Of a stretch of 64,000 nucleotides of DNA, positions 44,058-53,757 are shown piece after piece. This DNA comes from Roseateles noduli (GTDB lineage Bacteria; Pseudomonadota; Gammaproteobacteria; Burkholderiales; Burkholderiaceae_C). Under the pieces are notes generated by a model. It saw only the letters and a list, made by a program, of their open reading frames with translations, was not told where the DNA came from and searched no databases. The stretch covers positions 124,001-188,000 of the forward strand of contig NIOE01000016.1 in NCBI GenBank assembly GCA_002205125.1. The letters are read 5' to 3'. The translations under genes and the position numbers were made by a program. How positions within the stretch are numbered: the stretch's first letter is position 1; each line of letters begins with the position of its first letter.

Positions 44058-45083
44058 TCACCGCGCGCTCAAGCCCTTGAGCAGCGCCTCGTGGAATTCC
44101 TTCGGCGACTCGACCTGCGGCGAGTGCCCCAGCGCGGGGAACTCGATCAACGACGCGCCCGGAATCATCCTCACCGTCGAGCGGCCCAGCGTCGCGTAGT
44201 CGCCGAGCTTCTCGGCGATCTCCTTCGGTGCGCGGACCGCGCCGGGCGCGGTACGGTCCTTGCCGCCTATCATCAGCAGCGTGCGCACCTGCAGCCGCGG
44301 CAGCTCCTGCACCACCGGCTGCGTGAAGATCATCTCCGACGTCTGCGCCTGGTTCCACGCCACCTGCTCGCGCCCCGGTCCCGCGTACTGGCCGGCGGAC
44401 ATGCGCACCCAGCGGTCGTACTCCGGCTTCCACTGGCCGTTGTAATAGAAGCGCAGCTGGTAGGCCTTGATGCTCTCCGCCGTGGTCTTCAACTCCTGCG
44501 CGTAGAGCTGGTCGATCGTCGCGTACGGCACGCCGGCGGCCTGCCAGTCCTCCAGGCCCAGCGGGTTCACGACGACCAGCTGCTCCACCTGCGTCGGATA
44601 CGCGAGCGCGAATCGCATCGCGAGCATGCCGCCCATCGAATGCCCGATCACCGTCGCCTTCGCGATGCCCAGCGACTGCAGCAGCGCCTGCGTGTTGGCC
44701 GCAAGCTGGTTGAAGCTGAACTGGTAGCCCGTCGGCTTGCTCGACGCGCAGAAGCCGATCTGGTCCGGCGCGATGACGCGATAGCCCGCGCCGGTGAGCA
44801 CGCTGATCGTCTGCTCCCAGGTCGCGCCGCAGAAGTTCTTGCCGTGCAGCAGGACGGCGGTCCGCCCGTTGGGCTGGCCCGTCGGCGCGACGTCCATGTA
44901 GACCATCTCCAGCGCCTGCCGCTGCGAGCTCAGCTTGAAGCGCTGCTGCGGATGCGGGTAGTCGAAGCCTTCCAGGCGCGCGCCGTAGGCGGGTGCAGAG
45001 ACGGGTGCTGAAGCGGGGGCGCTCTGCGCATGGACGGACAGGGCGAGCACCGCGAGCGCGGTGGCGAGCAAGGTCTTCTTCAC
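44058..45083 (-). CDS. Exported alpha/beta hydrolase
   Basis: A 341-residue protein. The signal peptide (KKTLLATALAVLALSVHAQ) predicts periplasmic location. The fold is clear: oxyanion 'AVLLHGKNFCGATWEQ', nucleophile elbow 'VIGHSMGGMLAMRFA', Asp in 'LLMIGGKDRTAPG', His in 'FPALGHSPQVES'. Ester or amide substrates are possible; no specific family name can be given. An Ala/Ser/Pro spacer follows the signal. Confidence 0.85.
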   Translation of the reverse strand: MKKTLLATALAVLALSVHAQSAPASAPVSAPAYGARLEGFDYPHPQQRFKLSSQRQALEMVYMDVAPTGQPNGRTAVLLHGKNFCGATWEQTISVLTGAGYRVIAPDQIGFCASSKPTGYQFSFNQLAANTQALLQSLGIAKATVIGHSMGGMLAMRFALAYPTQVEQLVVVNPLGLEDWQAAGVPYATIDQLYAQELKTTAESIKAYQLRFYYNGQWKPEYDRWVRMSAGQYAGPGREQVAWNQAQTSEMIFTQPVVQELPRLQVRTLLMIGGKDRTAPGAVRAPKEIAEKLGDYATLGRSTVRMIPGASLIEFPALGHSPQVESPKEFHEALLKGLSAR

Positions 45084-45167
45084 GGGGAACTCCAGGAGAA
45101 AAGGGAACGGCGCGCCGCAGCGAGCAAGTGTCGTTCCCTCTCGTGTCCCGTGCGTGTCCCGGGGACT

Positions 45168-45998
45168 TCAGCGCTGATCGAGATAGCCGAAGCTGCCGTG
45201 GTCCCGGATCTCTTCGGCGGCCAGGCGCGCGGCCTTCATCGCATGCCGGAACAGCGACATCGCCAGGCTGACGCGCTTCACGCCAGCCTCGCCGAGTTCG
45301 CGCACGGTGAACGAGCGCCCCGGGATGCCGGCCATGAAGTTCACCGGCTTCGTCACCGACGCACAGACCCGGCGCACCGCGTCGAGGTCCGGCAGCAGCG
45401 GCGCGAACAGCACGTCGGCGCCTGCGCGCTCGAAGGCCTGGAGGCGGCGGATCGTGTCGTCGAGGTCGTTGACGCCGTGGAGGAAGTTCTCCGAGCGCGC
45501 CGTCACCAGGAACGGGAACGGCAGCGCGCGCGCCGCCTCGACCGCGGCGGGAACGCGCTCGACGGCGAGATCGAAGGCCAGGATCGGTGATCCGCCCTCG
45601 CTCGACGAATCCTCGATGGAGCCGCCGACTGCGCCCGCCTCCGCCGCGAGACGGATCGTCAGCGCGCAGTCCTCGGGCCGGTGGCCGAAGCCGTTGCCCA
45701 GGTCGGCGCTCAACGGCAGCGGCGTGGCGCCCGCGAGCAGCCGGACGTGGGCCAGCGTCTCGTCACGCGTGAGCTGGCCGTCGCGACGACCGACGGCCTC
45801 GGCCGCCGCGGCGCTCGACGTGGCCAGTGCGGCGAAGCCCGCCTCCTGCAGCATGCGCGCCGAGGCGATGTCCCACGCGTTCGCGATCACGAAGGGGCCG
45901 GGCCGTTCATGCAGCGCGCGCAGCGCCACCGCCTTGGCGGACAGGCTCTCGACGGTGGAGTCGACAGTGGGAGCGACGGTCGTGGACGGGGTACTCAT
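45168..45998 (-). CDS. Isocitrate lyase/PEP mutase family enzyme
   Basis: A 276-residue single-domain member. 'FVIANAWDIASARMLQEAGF', 'LPLSADLGNGFG', 'GAVGGSIEDSSSEGG' and 'FLVTARSENFLHG' show the Mg-binding and substrate loops of the PEP-mutase/carboxyphosphonoenolpyruvate group. Usual KKCGH-type lyase motif is missing, as in the small unclassified branch. It may split or rearrange a 2-oxoacid. GGAGG stands five bases before the ATG. The phosphonate operon lies far away, so no link should be assumed. Confidence 0.8.
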   Translation of the reverse strand: MSTPSTTVAPTVDSTVESLSAKAVALRALHERPGPFVIANAWDIASARMLQEAGFAALATSSAAAAEAVGRRDGQLTRDETLAHVRLLAGATPLPLSADLGNGFGHRPEDCALTIRLAAEAGAVGGSIEDSSSEGGSPILAFDLAVERVPAAVEAARALPFPFLVTARSENFLHGVNDLDDTIRRLQAFERAGADVLFAPLLPDLDAVRRVCASVTKPVNFMAGIPGRSFTVRELGEAGVKRVSLAMSLFRHAMKAARLAAEEIRDHGSFGYLDQR

Positions 45999-46174
45999 GG
46001 GGGCCTCCTCGGTGGGTAGACGCCGGATCCTAGGCCGCGCTGCTGCCGCCGTCTGGCAGCAATCGGACCTGTTCCTCGCCCGCCGCTACCTCCAAAAGGG
46101 TGGCGGCCCCGCGACGATTTCCCTTCGAACGGGGCGGATCGCGCGACCAGCGCCCCCTAGTCCCCATCCACAAT

Positions 46175-46196
46175 ATTGCGAACCATTCGCATTTGC
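46175..46196 (+). promoter_or_regulatory. Likely Fur box before the TonB receptor
   Basis: ATTGCGAACCATTCGCATTT at 46175-46194 has the inverted GCGAA/TTCGC arms and the CATTTGC end seen in Fur boxes of high-GC proteobacteria. It lies 64 bases before the receptor start, in an AT-rich dip, consistent with iron repression. Confidence 0.6.
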
Positions 46197-46259
46197 TAAC
46201 GTATCGCGTTACGCTGAATTTCTGATTTCCCCGTCTCCCCGCCTCTCCCGGTCCACACC

Positions 46260-48452
46260 ATGTCCAACACCGCTTCCCGCGCCGCCGCGCCGCGCCTGTC
46301 TCCCATTTCCCTGTCCGTCCTGGCACTGCTGGTGCCCCTCGCGGTCCAGGCCCAGACCGCTCCCGTCGACGCGCCGGCCGCCGACGCGAAGTCCTCGACG
46401 AGTGCTTCGACCGCCGCGGGCGACAGCACCCAGAAGCGCCTGCTGGACGAGGTCGTCGTCACCGGCGTGCGCAAGAAGACCTTCGCGCCGACCACCGTGC
46501 GCGTGGGCGCCTTCCGCGACCAGGACCCGCTGGACGTGCCGCTGACCAACAACGTGATGTCGCGCGACCTGCTGGACGCGCAGGCCGCGCAGGGCCTGTT
46601 CGACGCGCTGAAGAACACCGCCGGCGTGACCCGCTCGCAGGTCAGCGGCTCCACCTACGACAACCTCTCCATCCGCGGGATCATTGTCGAGAACCGCAGC
46701 AACTACCGCCTCAACGGCAACCTGCCCGTCGTCAACCTGATCGACATCCCGCTCGAGAACAAGGAGCAGGTCGAGGTCCTCAAGGGCGCGTCGTCGATGT
46801 ACTACGGCATGGTGCCGCCCTCGGGCATCGTCAACTTCGTGACCAAGCGCGCCGGTCCGACGCCGGTGACCTCGCTGACGACCACCGTCAACGACCACGG
46901 CGGCGCGAAGGTCCACATGGACATCGGCCGGCGCTTCGGTGAAGAGCAGAGCGTGGGCATCCGCGTCAACGCCGCGACCAGCAAGGAAGAGACCGGGATC
47001 GACCGCTACAAGGGCGACCGCGACGTGCTGACCCTGGCCGCCGACTGGCGCGCGACCGCCTGGGCCAACTTCAAGCTGGACGTCGAGCACTACCGCAAGA
47101 ACACCAGCGAGCAGGCCGGCATCCAGCTGCCCGCCGCGGTGAACGGCGTGATCACGCTGCCGCGCGTGCCGGACAACAAGACCAACCTCGCGCCCGAATG
47201 GGCGCGCTACGACGCGCAGGCCAACAACGTGCTGCTGCGCGGCGACTTCGCGCTGAGCGAGGACTGGGTGCTGAGCGTCGAGACCGGCCGCGCCCAGACC
47301 GGACGCGACCGCAACAACACGACCTTCATCAACTACAACCCGCAGACCGGCGCCGGCACGGCCAGCGTCAACACGCTGAAGGGCCAGAAGTACACCAACA
47401 CCAACCACCGCGTCGAGGCCATCGGCCGCTTCGACACCTTCGGCGTGGGGCATGAACTGACCCTGGGCACGACCTACAACCAGCGCGAATCCGCCGGCTG
47501 GACCAGCGGCACGGCGACCGCGCCGCAGAACCTGTACGCGCCGGTCGACATCGCGCAGCTCAACCCGACGCTGCGCCAGGCCGGCTTCCCGTCCGAGATC
47601 AACGACCGCGGCCTGTACGCCTTCGACCGCGTCTCCGTCGGCGAGCAGTGGCAGTTCCTGGCCGGCGTGCGCAAGACCATCTACCGCAGCGAGGCGACCA
47701 GCCCCACCGCCCCGGTCAGCGTGTACCGCGCCGACAAGGTCACGCCCAACTTCTCGGTGATGTGGAAGCCGATGAAGAACCTGAGCGTCTACGGCAGCGT
47801 GCTGCGCGGCCTGGAAGAGACCGGCACCGCGCCGCTGACCGCCGACAACGCCGGCCAGGTGCTGTCCCCGGCCGTCAGCAAGCAGCGCGAGCTGGGCGTG
47901 AAGGCGCGCGTGGGCGAGGTGCTGCTGCAGACCGCGGTGTTCCAGACGGACCGCGCGCTGACGACGACCATCAACCGCGTCTACCAGATCGGCGGCGAGG
48001 CACGTTATCGCGGCCTGGAGTTCTCCGCCAGCGGCGAGATCGGCCGCGACTTCGCCATCGTGGCCTCGGCGCTGCTGCTGGACGCCGAGATCACCAAGGT
48101 CGGCACCACCAACGCCGGCGAGCTGGGCCAGTCGCCGGAGAACACGCCGAAGAACACGCTGAGCCTGTTCGGCGAGTACCGCGTGCCGATGGTGCCGGGC
48201 CTGTCGCTGAACGCCGGCGTGTACCACTTCGGCAAGCGCGCGGTGAACAACCTCAACCAGGGCTGGGTCGACGCCTACGAGACGCTCTCGATCGGCGCGC
48301 GCTACCAGTTCCGCGTCATGGACAAGGCGGTCAACCTGCAGGCCAACGTCGACAACCTGACCGACAAGAACTACTGGAGCACGGCCGGCAACAACCTGCT
48401 GGGCGTCGGCGCGCCGCGCACGGTGCGCCTGACCGCCAAGGTCGACTTCTGA
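46260..48452 (+). CDS. TonB-dependent siderophore receptor
   Basis: A 730-residue outer-membrane receptor. Signal peptide (ISLSVLALLVPLAVQAQ), TonB box near 'LLDEVVVTGVRKKTF', plug domain with 'NTAGVTRSQVSGSTYDNLSI' and 'EVLKGASSMYYGMVPPSGIV', then the 22-strand barrel ending in '...LTAKVDF'. Length fits siderophore receptors (FpvA/FhuA class without an N-terminal signalling extension). The siderophore is unknown. A probable Fur box lies upstream and a PepSY gene 25 bases downstream. Confidence 0.92.
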   Translation: MSNTASRAAAPRLSPISLSVLALLVPLAVQAQTAPVDAPAADAKSSTSASTAAGDSTQKRLLDEVVVTGVRKKTFAPTTVRVGAFRDQDPLDVPLTNNVMSRDLLDAQAAQGLFDALKNTAGVTRSQVSGSTYDNLSIRGIIVENRSNYRLNGNLPVVNLIDIPLENKEQVEVLKGASSMYYGMVPPSGIVNFVTKRAGPTPVTSLTTTVNDHGGAKVHMDIGRRFGEEQSVGIRVNAATSKEETGIDRYKGDRDVLTLAADWRATAWANFKLDVEHYRKNTSEQAGIQLPAAVNGVITLPRVPDNKTNLAPEWARYDAQANNVLLRGDFALSEDWVLSVETGRAQTGRDRNNTTFINYNPQTGAGTASVNTLKGQKYTNTNHRVEAIGRFDTFGVGHELTLGTTYNQRESAGWTSGTATAPQNLYAPVDIAQLNPTLRQAGFPSEINDRGLYAFDRVSVGEQWQFLAGVRKTIYRSEATSPTAPVSVYRADKVTPNFSVMWKPMKNLSVYGSVLRGLEETGTAPLTADNAGQVLSPAVSKQRELGVKARVGEVLLQTAVFQTDRALTTTINRVYQIGGEARYRGLEFSASGEIGRDFAIVASALLLDAEITKVGTTNAGELGQSPENTPKNTLSLFGEYRVPMVPGLSLNAGVYHFGKRAVNNLNQGWVDAYETLSIGARYQFRVMDKAVNLQANVDNLTDKNYWSTAGNNLLGVGAPRTVRLTAKVDF

Positions 48453-48477
48453 TCGCCGGCCCGGGGAGCAACGAGCC

Positions 48478-49587
48478 ATGGCTCTGATGACCGCGCGCCG
48501 CGTGTGGATGTGGCTGCACCGCTGGATCGGGCTGACGCTGGGGATGCTGCTCGCCGCGGCAGCGCTGCTCGGCTCGCTGATGACGGTGCTGCGCCCGCTC
48601 GACGAGTCCCTGCATCCGGAGCTCTTCCGGGCGCCCGCCCACGACGCGACCCATGAAGCGGCAACGGCCCTCGTCGCGTCGAGCACGCCATTCGAGACGC
48701 TGCGCCGCCGCGTGGCCGATGAATTCGGCCCCAAGGCGACGATGACCATCCGTCCCCCCCGCGAGGACGGCGAGTCGCTGCGCGTGGCGGTGCGCTCGCC
48801 AAGCTGGGCGGGCACGGTCTACCTGGACCCGGTCAGCGTCGTCGAGCTCGGCCGGCGCGGCGAGACGGAAGGCGTCGCCAACTTCATCTTCGAGCTGCAC
48901 AGCGAGCTGCTGCTCGGCGACACCGGCAAGGCGACGCTCGCCTTCACCGCGCTGGCCTACCTCCTGCTGCTGATCACCGGCCTGATCCTCTGGTGGCCGA
49001 TGAACGCGGCGCAGTGGAAGCACGCCTTCAAGCTGAAGCTGGACAAGGGCGCGACGCGCAGCCTCTTCGACCTGCACCGCTTCGGCGGTGCGGTGCTGGG
49101 CCTGATGATCGCCGTGACCGTCGCGAGCGGCGCGTGGATGGCCTACCGGCCCATCGGCGGCTGGCTCAACGCGCTGGTCGGGGACGTCGCGCCCAAGCCG
49201 CCCAAGATCGAGAAGACGCAGGCCGAGCGCGTGCCGCTGGACCTGGTCGTCGCCGAGGCGCGGATGCGCTGGCCCGGCGCGATGCTCGGCTTCGTCCAGC
49301 TGGGTGCGGCGGACACGCGGCCGGTGCGGCTGCGCTTCAAGCTCGCGGGCGATCCGCATCCGAACGGGCTCTCCTCGATCTGGGCGCATCCGGTCGACGG
49401 CCGGGTGCTCGGCCAGCAGCGCTGGGACGACCTGGACCTCGCGGTACGGTCCACCGCGTGGATCTACCCGCTGCATGCGGGCGAGCTCTTCGGACTCCCC
49501 AACCGCGTGATCACCGGCGTGCTCGGGCTGGCGCTGTTCGGCATGGGCGTCACCGGGGCGTGGTTGTGGTGGCGTCGGCGGCGCTGA
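48478..49587 (+). CDS. PepSY-associated transmembrane protein
   Basis: A 369-residue inner-membrane protein of the same family as 606-1814. Four membrane segments: about 17-37, 155-178, 205-225 and 340-362. Conserved 'WMWLHRWIGLTLGMLLAAAA', 'LHSELLLGDTGKA' and 'LFDLHRFGGAVLG' carry the paired His motifs. It is coupled to the siderophore receptor and probably takes part in iron release or transport. Its last 38 bases overlap the end of the convergent hydrolase gene. Confidence 0.85.
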   Translation: MALMTARRVWMWLHRWIGLTLGMLLAAAALLGSLMTVLRPLDESLHPELFRAPAHDATHEAATALVASSTPFETLRRRVADEFGPKATMTIRPPREDGESLRVAVRSPSWAGTVYLDPVSVVELGRRGETEGVANFIFELHSELLLGDTGKATLAFTALAYLLLLITGLILWWPMNAAQWKHAFKLKLDKGATRSLFDLHRFGGAVLGLMIAVTVASGAWMAYRPIGGWLNALVGDVAPKPPKIEKTQAERVPLDLVVAEARMRWPGAMLGFVQLGAADTRPVRLRFKLAGDPHPNGLSSIWAHPVDGRVLGQQRWDDLDLAVRSTAWIYPLHAGELFGLPNRVITGVLGLALFGMGVTGAWLWWRRRR

Positions 49588-52375
49588 GGCACCCGATCAG
49601 TTCGTCGATGCAGCGCGCGACCTCGTCGTTGTCGGGGTCCGCATCGAAATAGTGCGTGTGCGCACCGCCGCCTATGCAGAGTTCCTTGCGCGGCGGGTCA
49701 TCGAGCGCGACGGCGCCCGGTTCGTAGAAATCCGCGCCGCGCTGCACGCCGTCCGGCGCCGGGCGCCAGATCCACCGGCCCACGTAGTCGCCGGCCGTGA
49801 ACACGTTGGTCCACCGGTCGATGCCGAGATCGCGGATCTCCGGCCCGTCCAGCACCCAGCGGTAGAGGTCGGGGAAGCGCGCCGCATAGAGCTGGCGCAG
49901 CGGACTGCCGGCGGTGAACAGGTGGACCTCGACTTCCTCCAGCCATCGACAGAGCACCGCCGCCCGGCTGCCGTCGCCCCGCCGGCCGCGATAGGCCAGG
50001 TAGCGGAGCAGGTCCGCCGTGATGACGGTGCCCTGGCTGTGCGAGACGATGACCACGCGCGTCGCCCCTTCCTCCTTCAGGTGCTCCAGCAGCGCGACAT
50101 AGCGCGCGAAGATGCGCGCCCGCGGGATCGCGCCGCGCGGAAACTCGCGCAGGTAGTTGTCGACGTCCAGCATCGCGTCCAGCGGCGCGCGCAGCCACGG
50201 CGCGTACTTGGACAGGGTGCGCCCCAGCAGCGACAGCGCGCCCAGCGCCGACACCGACCCGGTGACGAAGGGCGCGAGCATCGCCTGCGACTGCAGGCCG
50301 CCGATGATCAGCAGCAGCTTCAGTTCCGCGACGAAGAACGGGGCGATCAGCTGCGTCGCCTCCGCCAGCAGCAGGAGCCCGATGACGATGCCGACGACGG
50401 CGCTGGCCAGCGCCACCAGCGACACGAAGTCCTCCAGCCGCTCGTAGCCGCCGGTCAACCAGCGGCCCAGGTCGCTCGCGCTGCCCACGTCCCGCTTCAA
50501 CTCCGCCATCACGCTGGGCACCAGCATCGCCAGGATGTAGAGGATCAGCGCGAACAGCAGCAACGCCACGGCGCAGAAGCTCGCCGTGCTGTAGACGTAG
50601 CGCAGTGTCAGGAAGCTCTCCGCCGGCAGCACGCGCGCGCTCAGCGGCTCAAGGAGCAGCTGGAAGCCCCAGAAGTCGGCCGCCACCTCCTGCTGGAGCT
50701 CGAACAGCCAGGGGTGGTAGCCCCATTTGCCGGCCGCGTTCTCCAGCACCTGGTGCGAGGTCGCCCAGATCACCATGCCGACCGCGGTGAATGAGGTCAT
50801 CGACACGAACAGCCCGAGCCGCGCGGTCGTGACGCTGGCGCGGGCCTCGGGCCCCAGCCTGGCCTGCCGCACGCCGCGGGAGATCCAGAACAGCAGCATG
50901 AAGGCGGCGACGCCCCACCAGAGGTAGCTGCCCAGCAGGGAGACCTCGAAGGCGCGCAGTGCGGCCCGGGTCCACCAGACCCAGACGTCGTCCTCCGGGG
51001 CCGGCGGCCCGGTCGGCGCCGCGGCGTGGCCCGGCGGATCCTGCGTCGGCGGGAACACCGACGGCGCGTCCCACATGGTCGCGGCGATGATGGCGTAGCT
51101 CGCGGCGAGGAACACCAGCCCCACCTGGCGCGTCGACACGAAGCGCCGGTCGGCCAGGCGCAGCCCGGCATCGCAGAGCACGGCGAGCAGGGCCAGCACC
51201 GCCAGGCCGAGCACCCACGGCGTGGCGTAACCGAGGTACAGGACGGCGCCGGCCAGCGCCGCCTCCAGCACCAGCACGACCCGCGCGGGCCAGGACCTCA
51301 CCCATCGATAGGCCAGCCACCACGCGGCCAGCACCGGCCCCGCGACCGCCAGCACCAGCTTGGCGGAGTTCGCCGTCGATCCGCCGCCGCCCGATCCCGC
51401 GGGCGCACCGCCGTTGAGCACCGACATCAGCACGATGAAGAGCCCGGTCAGCACCGATTGCAGGAACAGGTTGGACAGCAGGTGCGCGAAGGACCAGTCC
51501 AGCGCCGTCTGCAGACGCGACAGGCGCCGCCAGCCCTGCTGCGCCGCCGCCGGCGCCCGGGCGACCTCGGCGCCCTTGCGCGCCTGGTCGATCGTGTCCC
51601 GGGCGAGCTTGGACAGCCGGAACAGGATGGTGAACAGCTCCGTGAGGATGGGCGGCAGCGCGCTGGACAGGCGCGACAGGTCGGCCCAGTACATCTCGTG
51701 GAAATCGATGCGACGCGCCGGCTCGTCCGTCGCGTTCGCATCGGTGCGCGTCAGCCAGATGCGCCGGCACTCATAGGGTTCCGCCGGCGTGCCGCCCCGC
51801 TGCGCCTTGAAAAGCAGGTAGTCGGTGAAGGCGAGCCCCTGGTCGGGCCGGTCGTCCGTGCCGCCCTTCGACCGGTCCGCCGCCCGCTGTCCGTGCGGCG
51901 CCGACGTCGCCGGTGCCGGTGCCGGTGCCGGTGCCGTTCGGACCGACGCCTCGTAGGTCGCCACCTGCGCCCGGACCTCGCCGTGATGCTCGCCTTGCGC
52001 GGCCTTGTCCAGCCAGCCCGGTCTCTGGAAGTCCGAGCGCAGCGACTGCCGCAGCGCCTTCATCGCGGGCGGCGTCTCGTGAGGATCGGGGGTCGCCGGC
52101 ACGCTGCCCTCCAGCGGAGGGACCTGCAGCATCAGGCAATCCGAGGCCGCCTCGCTGTAGCGCACGCCATCCGGTGGTCTCGTGGTCAGCAGCGCGGCCA
52201 GCGTGCGGACGGTGTCCCCCGGCGCTTGGTCGGCGACCCCGTGCACCGTGACGACGGCGATCCGCTGGCGCGGTCGCGACGGCCCCCGGGCAGGAAGGCC
52301 TTTCCGCTCCCACGTCCGCACGCGCGCACGGCGGGCGCCGAGTGGATCGCGCTCGTCCGGCGCGGTATCAGCCAT
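49550..52375 (-). CDS. Large multi-pass membrane protein with alpha/beta-hydrolase motifs
   Basis: A 941-residue protein with no close named family. Near the N-terminus 'RIAVVTVHGVADQAPGDTVR' looks like a hydrolase oxyanion (HG) strand; near residue 770 'ATRVVIVSHSQGTVITADLL' has a GxSxG-like Ser elbow (SHSQG); 'LFTAGSPLRQLYAARFPDLY' follows as in membrane-bound lipase-like proteins. Eight to ten hydrophobic segments lie between residues 270 and 740, splitting the hydrolase. GGAGG precedes the ATG at 52375. Lipid or signalling substrates are guesses. Confidence 0.75.
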   Translation of the reverse strand: MADTAPDERDPLGARRARVRTWERKGLPARGPSRPRQRIAVVTVHGVADQAPGDTVRTLAALLTTRPPDGVRYSEAASDCLMLQVPPLEGSVPATPDPHETPPAMKALRQSLRSDFQRPGWLDKAAQGEHHGEVRAQVATYEASVRTAPAPAPAPATSAPHGQRAADRSKGGTDDRPDQGLAFTDYLLFKAQRGGTPAEPYECRRIWLTRTDANATDEPARRIDFHEMYWADLSRLSSALPPILTELFTILFRLSKLARDTIDQARKGAEVARAPAAAQQGWRRLSRLQTALDWSFAHLLSNLFLQSVLTGLFIVLMSVLNGGAPAGSGGGGSTANSAKLVLAVAGPVLAAWWLAYRWVRSWPARVVLVLEAALAGAVLYLGYATPWVLGLAVLALLAVLCDAGLRLADRRFVSTRQVGLVFLAASYAIIAATMWDAPSVFPPTQDPPGHAAAPTGPPAPEDDVWVWWTRAALRAFEVSLLGSYLWWGVAAFMLLFWISRGVRQARLGPEARASVTTARLGLFVSMTSFTAVGMVIWATSHQVLENAAGKWGYHPWLFELQQEVAADFWGFQLLLEPLSARVLPAESFLTLRYVYSTASFCAVALLLFALILYILAMLVPSVMAELKRDVGSASDLGRWLTGGYERLEDFVSLVALASAVVGIVIGLLLLAEATQLIAPFFVAELKLLLIIGGLQSQAMLAPFVTGSVSALGALSLLGRTLSKYAPWLRAPLDAMLDVDNYLREFPRGAIPRARIFARYVALLEHLKEEGATRVVIVSHSQGTVITADLLRYLAYRGRRGDGSRAAVLCRWLEEVEVHLFTAGSPLRQLYAARFPDLYRWVLDGPEIRDLGIDRWTNVFTAGDYVGRWIWRPAPDGVQRGADFYEPGAVALDDPPRKELCIGGGAHTHYFDADPDNDEVARCIDELIGCLSAADATTTTPR

Positions 52376-52653
52376 GGTGGTCCCCTCCCCACGATTCCCC
52401 CGCATCGTGACATCGGGGCGTGGTGCTCGTCACGCCCTTCCCCCAAGAGAGGGACAGCCGCTCGCCCCTCAAGCGGACGCCGCAGCCTCACGGCACGGCA
52501 GCTTTTCCCGATGCCGGCGCCTGCGAGCAAGACCCGGCCCCGCACCCCGCGTTCGAGCGTCCCCGACGACGGCGACGGACTCACCCTCCCCCGGGACTCC
52601 CATCTGCCCCGCTCGTGCGCCACCGCCTCCCTCACCCCGGTGCGCCCCACCTG

Positions 52654-53757
52654 ATGCCGCTGTACCACTTGCCTCCCTCGCCCATCCCGCCCTCACCGGT
52701 CGGGATGCCTCCCACGCCTTTCGGACTGACGTCGTCCGACGGCTTCCCCGATCCCGCCTCGCCGCCGAACCCGCCGAACCCGCCGGTAGCGCCCCCCGCG
52801 CCCGACGCACCGGGCGAGCGCGCACTGGAACGGCGCTGGGCGCGCTCCATCGCGGCGCATGCGCTGTGGTCCCGGCAGGCGCCCATCGTCCCGCTGCTGC
52901 TGGACTGGCTGCGCGACGCCGAGCCCATCGCCCGCGTGCTGGGCCCGGCGATGTGGCGGCACTTCGCACAGCATCTGTTGCAGCACGCCAGCACCCGCGA
53001 CCTGCGCGCGATGGGGCTGGACGAGCGCGTCGAGTCCCGCGTCTGGGGTTCCTGGCCGGAATGGCGGACGGCCGGCTTCCGCATCGCGGATGCGCCGGGC
53101 CGGCTGCACCGGGCCGTCGTCTGGTGGGAGGACGGGCGGGCGCCCGAGTACCCCGACACCGAGCGCGTCTTCGAGATGCCCTACGGCGCGGCGCTCTGGC
53201 TCGACGGCCGGCTGCTGCCCTACCCGCAGGAGCTGACCTTCGGCTGCTCGATCAACGGGTCGGGCGAATGGATCGACGACCGCTACTTCGTCGTGGACGT
53301 CGACGGCCCCCAGGAGCATCCCGATTACGTCGAGGAGCTGGCCAACGGCCGGGGCTCGGTGCTGAGCCTGCTGGTCGTCGACGCGCGCCACCGCACCTGC
53401 CATCTGCTGAACCCGCGCGCCCATGAACCGTGGCTGCGTCCGCGCATCACCGTGCAGGCCGACGGCCGCTGGCGCATCGATCCCGGCACCGACGCCGGGG
53501 ACGCCGATACGCAGTACGACGAAGACGCCGACCGGCCGCCGGTGCCGTCGCGCCTGATGCTGCCGTCGGACCTGCCGCCGGCCTCCATCGAGGCCGAGAT
53601 CCCCGACGACGAGGCCGAACCGCGCTCGCTGGCGCCGGCCTGGCGCCACGTCGTGGACGCCTGGAACACGGACCGCGACCGGCTGGTGGGCCTGCTCGGG
53701 GAGCTGAACTACGAGCTGGCCCTGGACAGCTTCCGCGACGCCGCCTTGGGCTGGTGA
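52654..53757 (+). CDS. Hypothetical protein with Pro-rich N-terminus
   Basis: A 367-residue protein not recognised. Residues 1-60 are Pro/Ser/Ala-rich (PPSPIPPSPVGMPPTPFG); the rest looks globular and soluble, with 'EWIDDRYFVVDVDGPQEHPD' and 'SLLVVDARHRTCHLLNP' as the best-conserved-looking parts and an acidic segment near 290-330. No signal or membrane helix. The start at 52654 has no good ribosome-binding site; a later ATG is possible. It diverges from the membrane hydrolase (278 bases apart) and overlaps the convergent LysR gene by 49 bases. Confidence 0.6.
   Translation: MPLYHLPPSPIPPSPVGMPPTPFGLTSSDGFPDPASPPNPPNPPVAPPAPDAPGERALERRWARSIAAHALWSRQAPIVPLLLDWLRDAEPIARVLGPAMWRHFAQHLLQHASTRDLRAMGLDERVESRVWGSWPEWRTAGFRIADAPGRLHRAVVWWEDGRAPEYPDTERVFEMPYGAALWLDGRLLPYPQELTFGCSINGSGEWIDDRYFVVDVDGPQEHPDYVEELANGRGSVLSLLVVDARHRTCHLLNPRAHEPWLRPRITVQADGRWRIDPGTDAGDADTQYDEDADRPPVPSRLMLPSDLPPASIEAEIPDDEAEPRSLAPAWRHVVDAWNTDRDRLVGLLGELNYELALDSFRDAALGW

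Noticed and set aside
45168-45998. A phosphonate biosynthesis gene (PEP mutase)
   Set aside because: The sequence fits the broad isocitrate-lyase/PEP-mutase family, no ppd or other phosphonate synthesis genes are nearby, and the lyase branch is equally likely.
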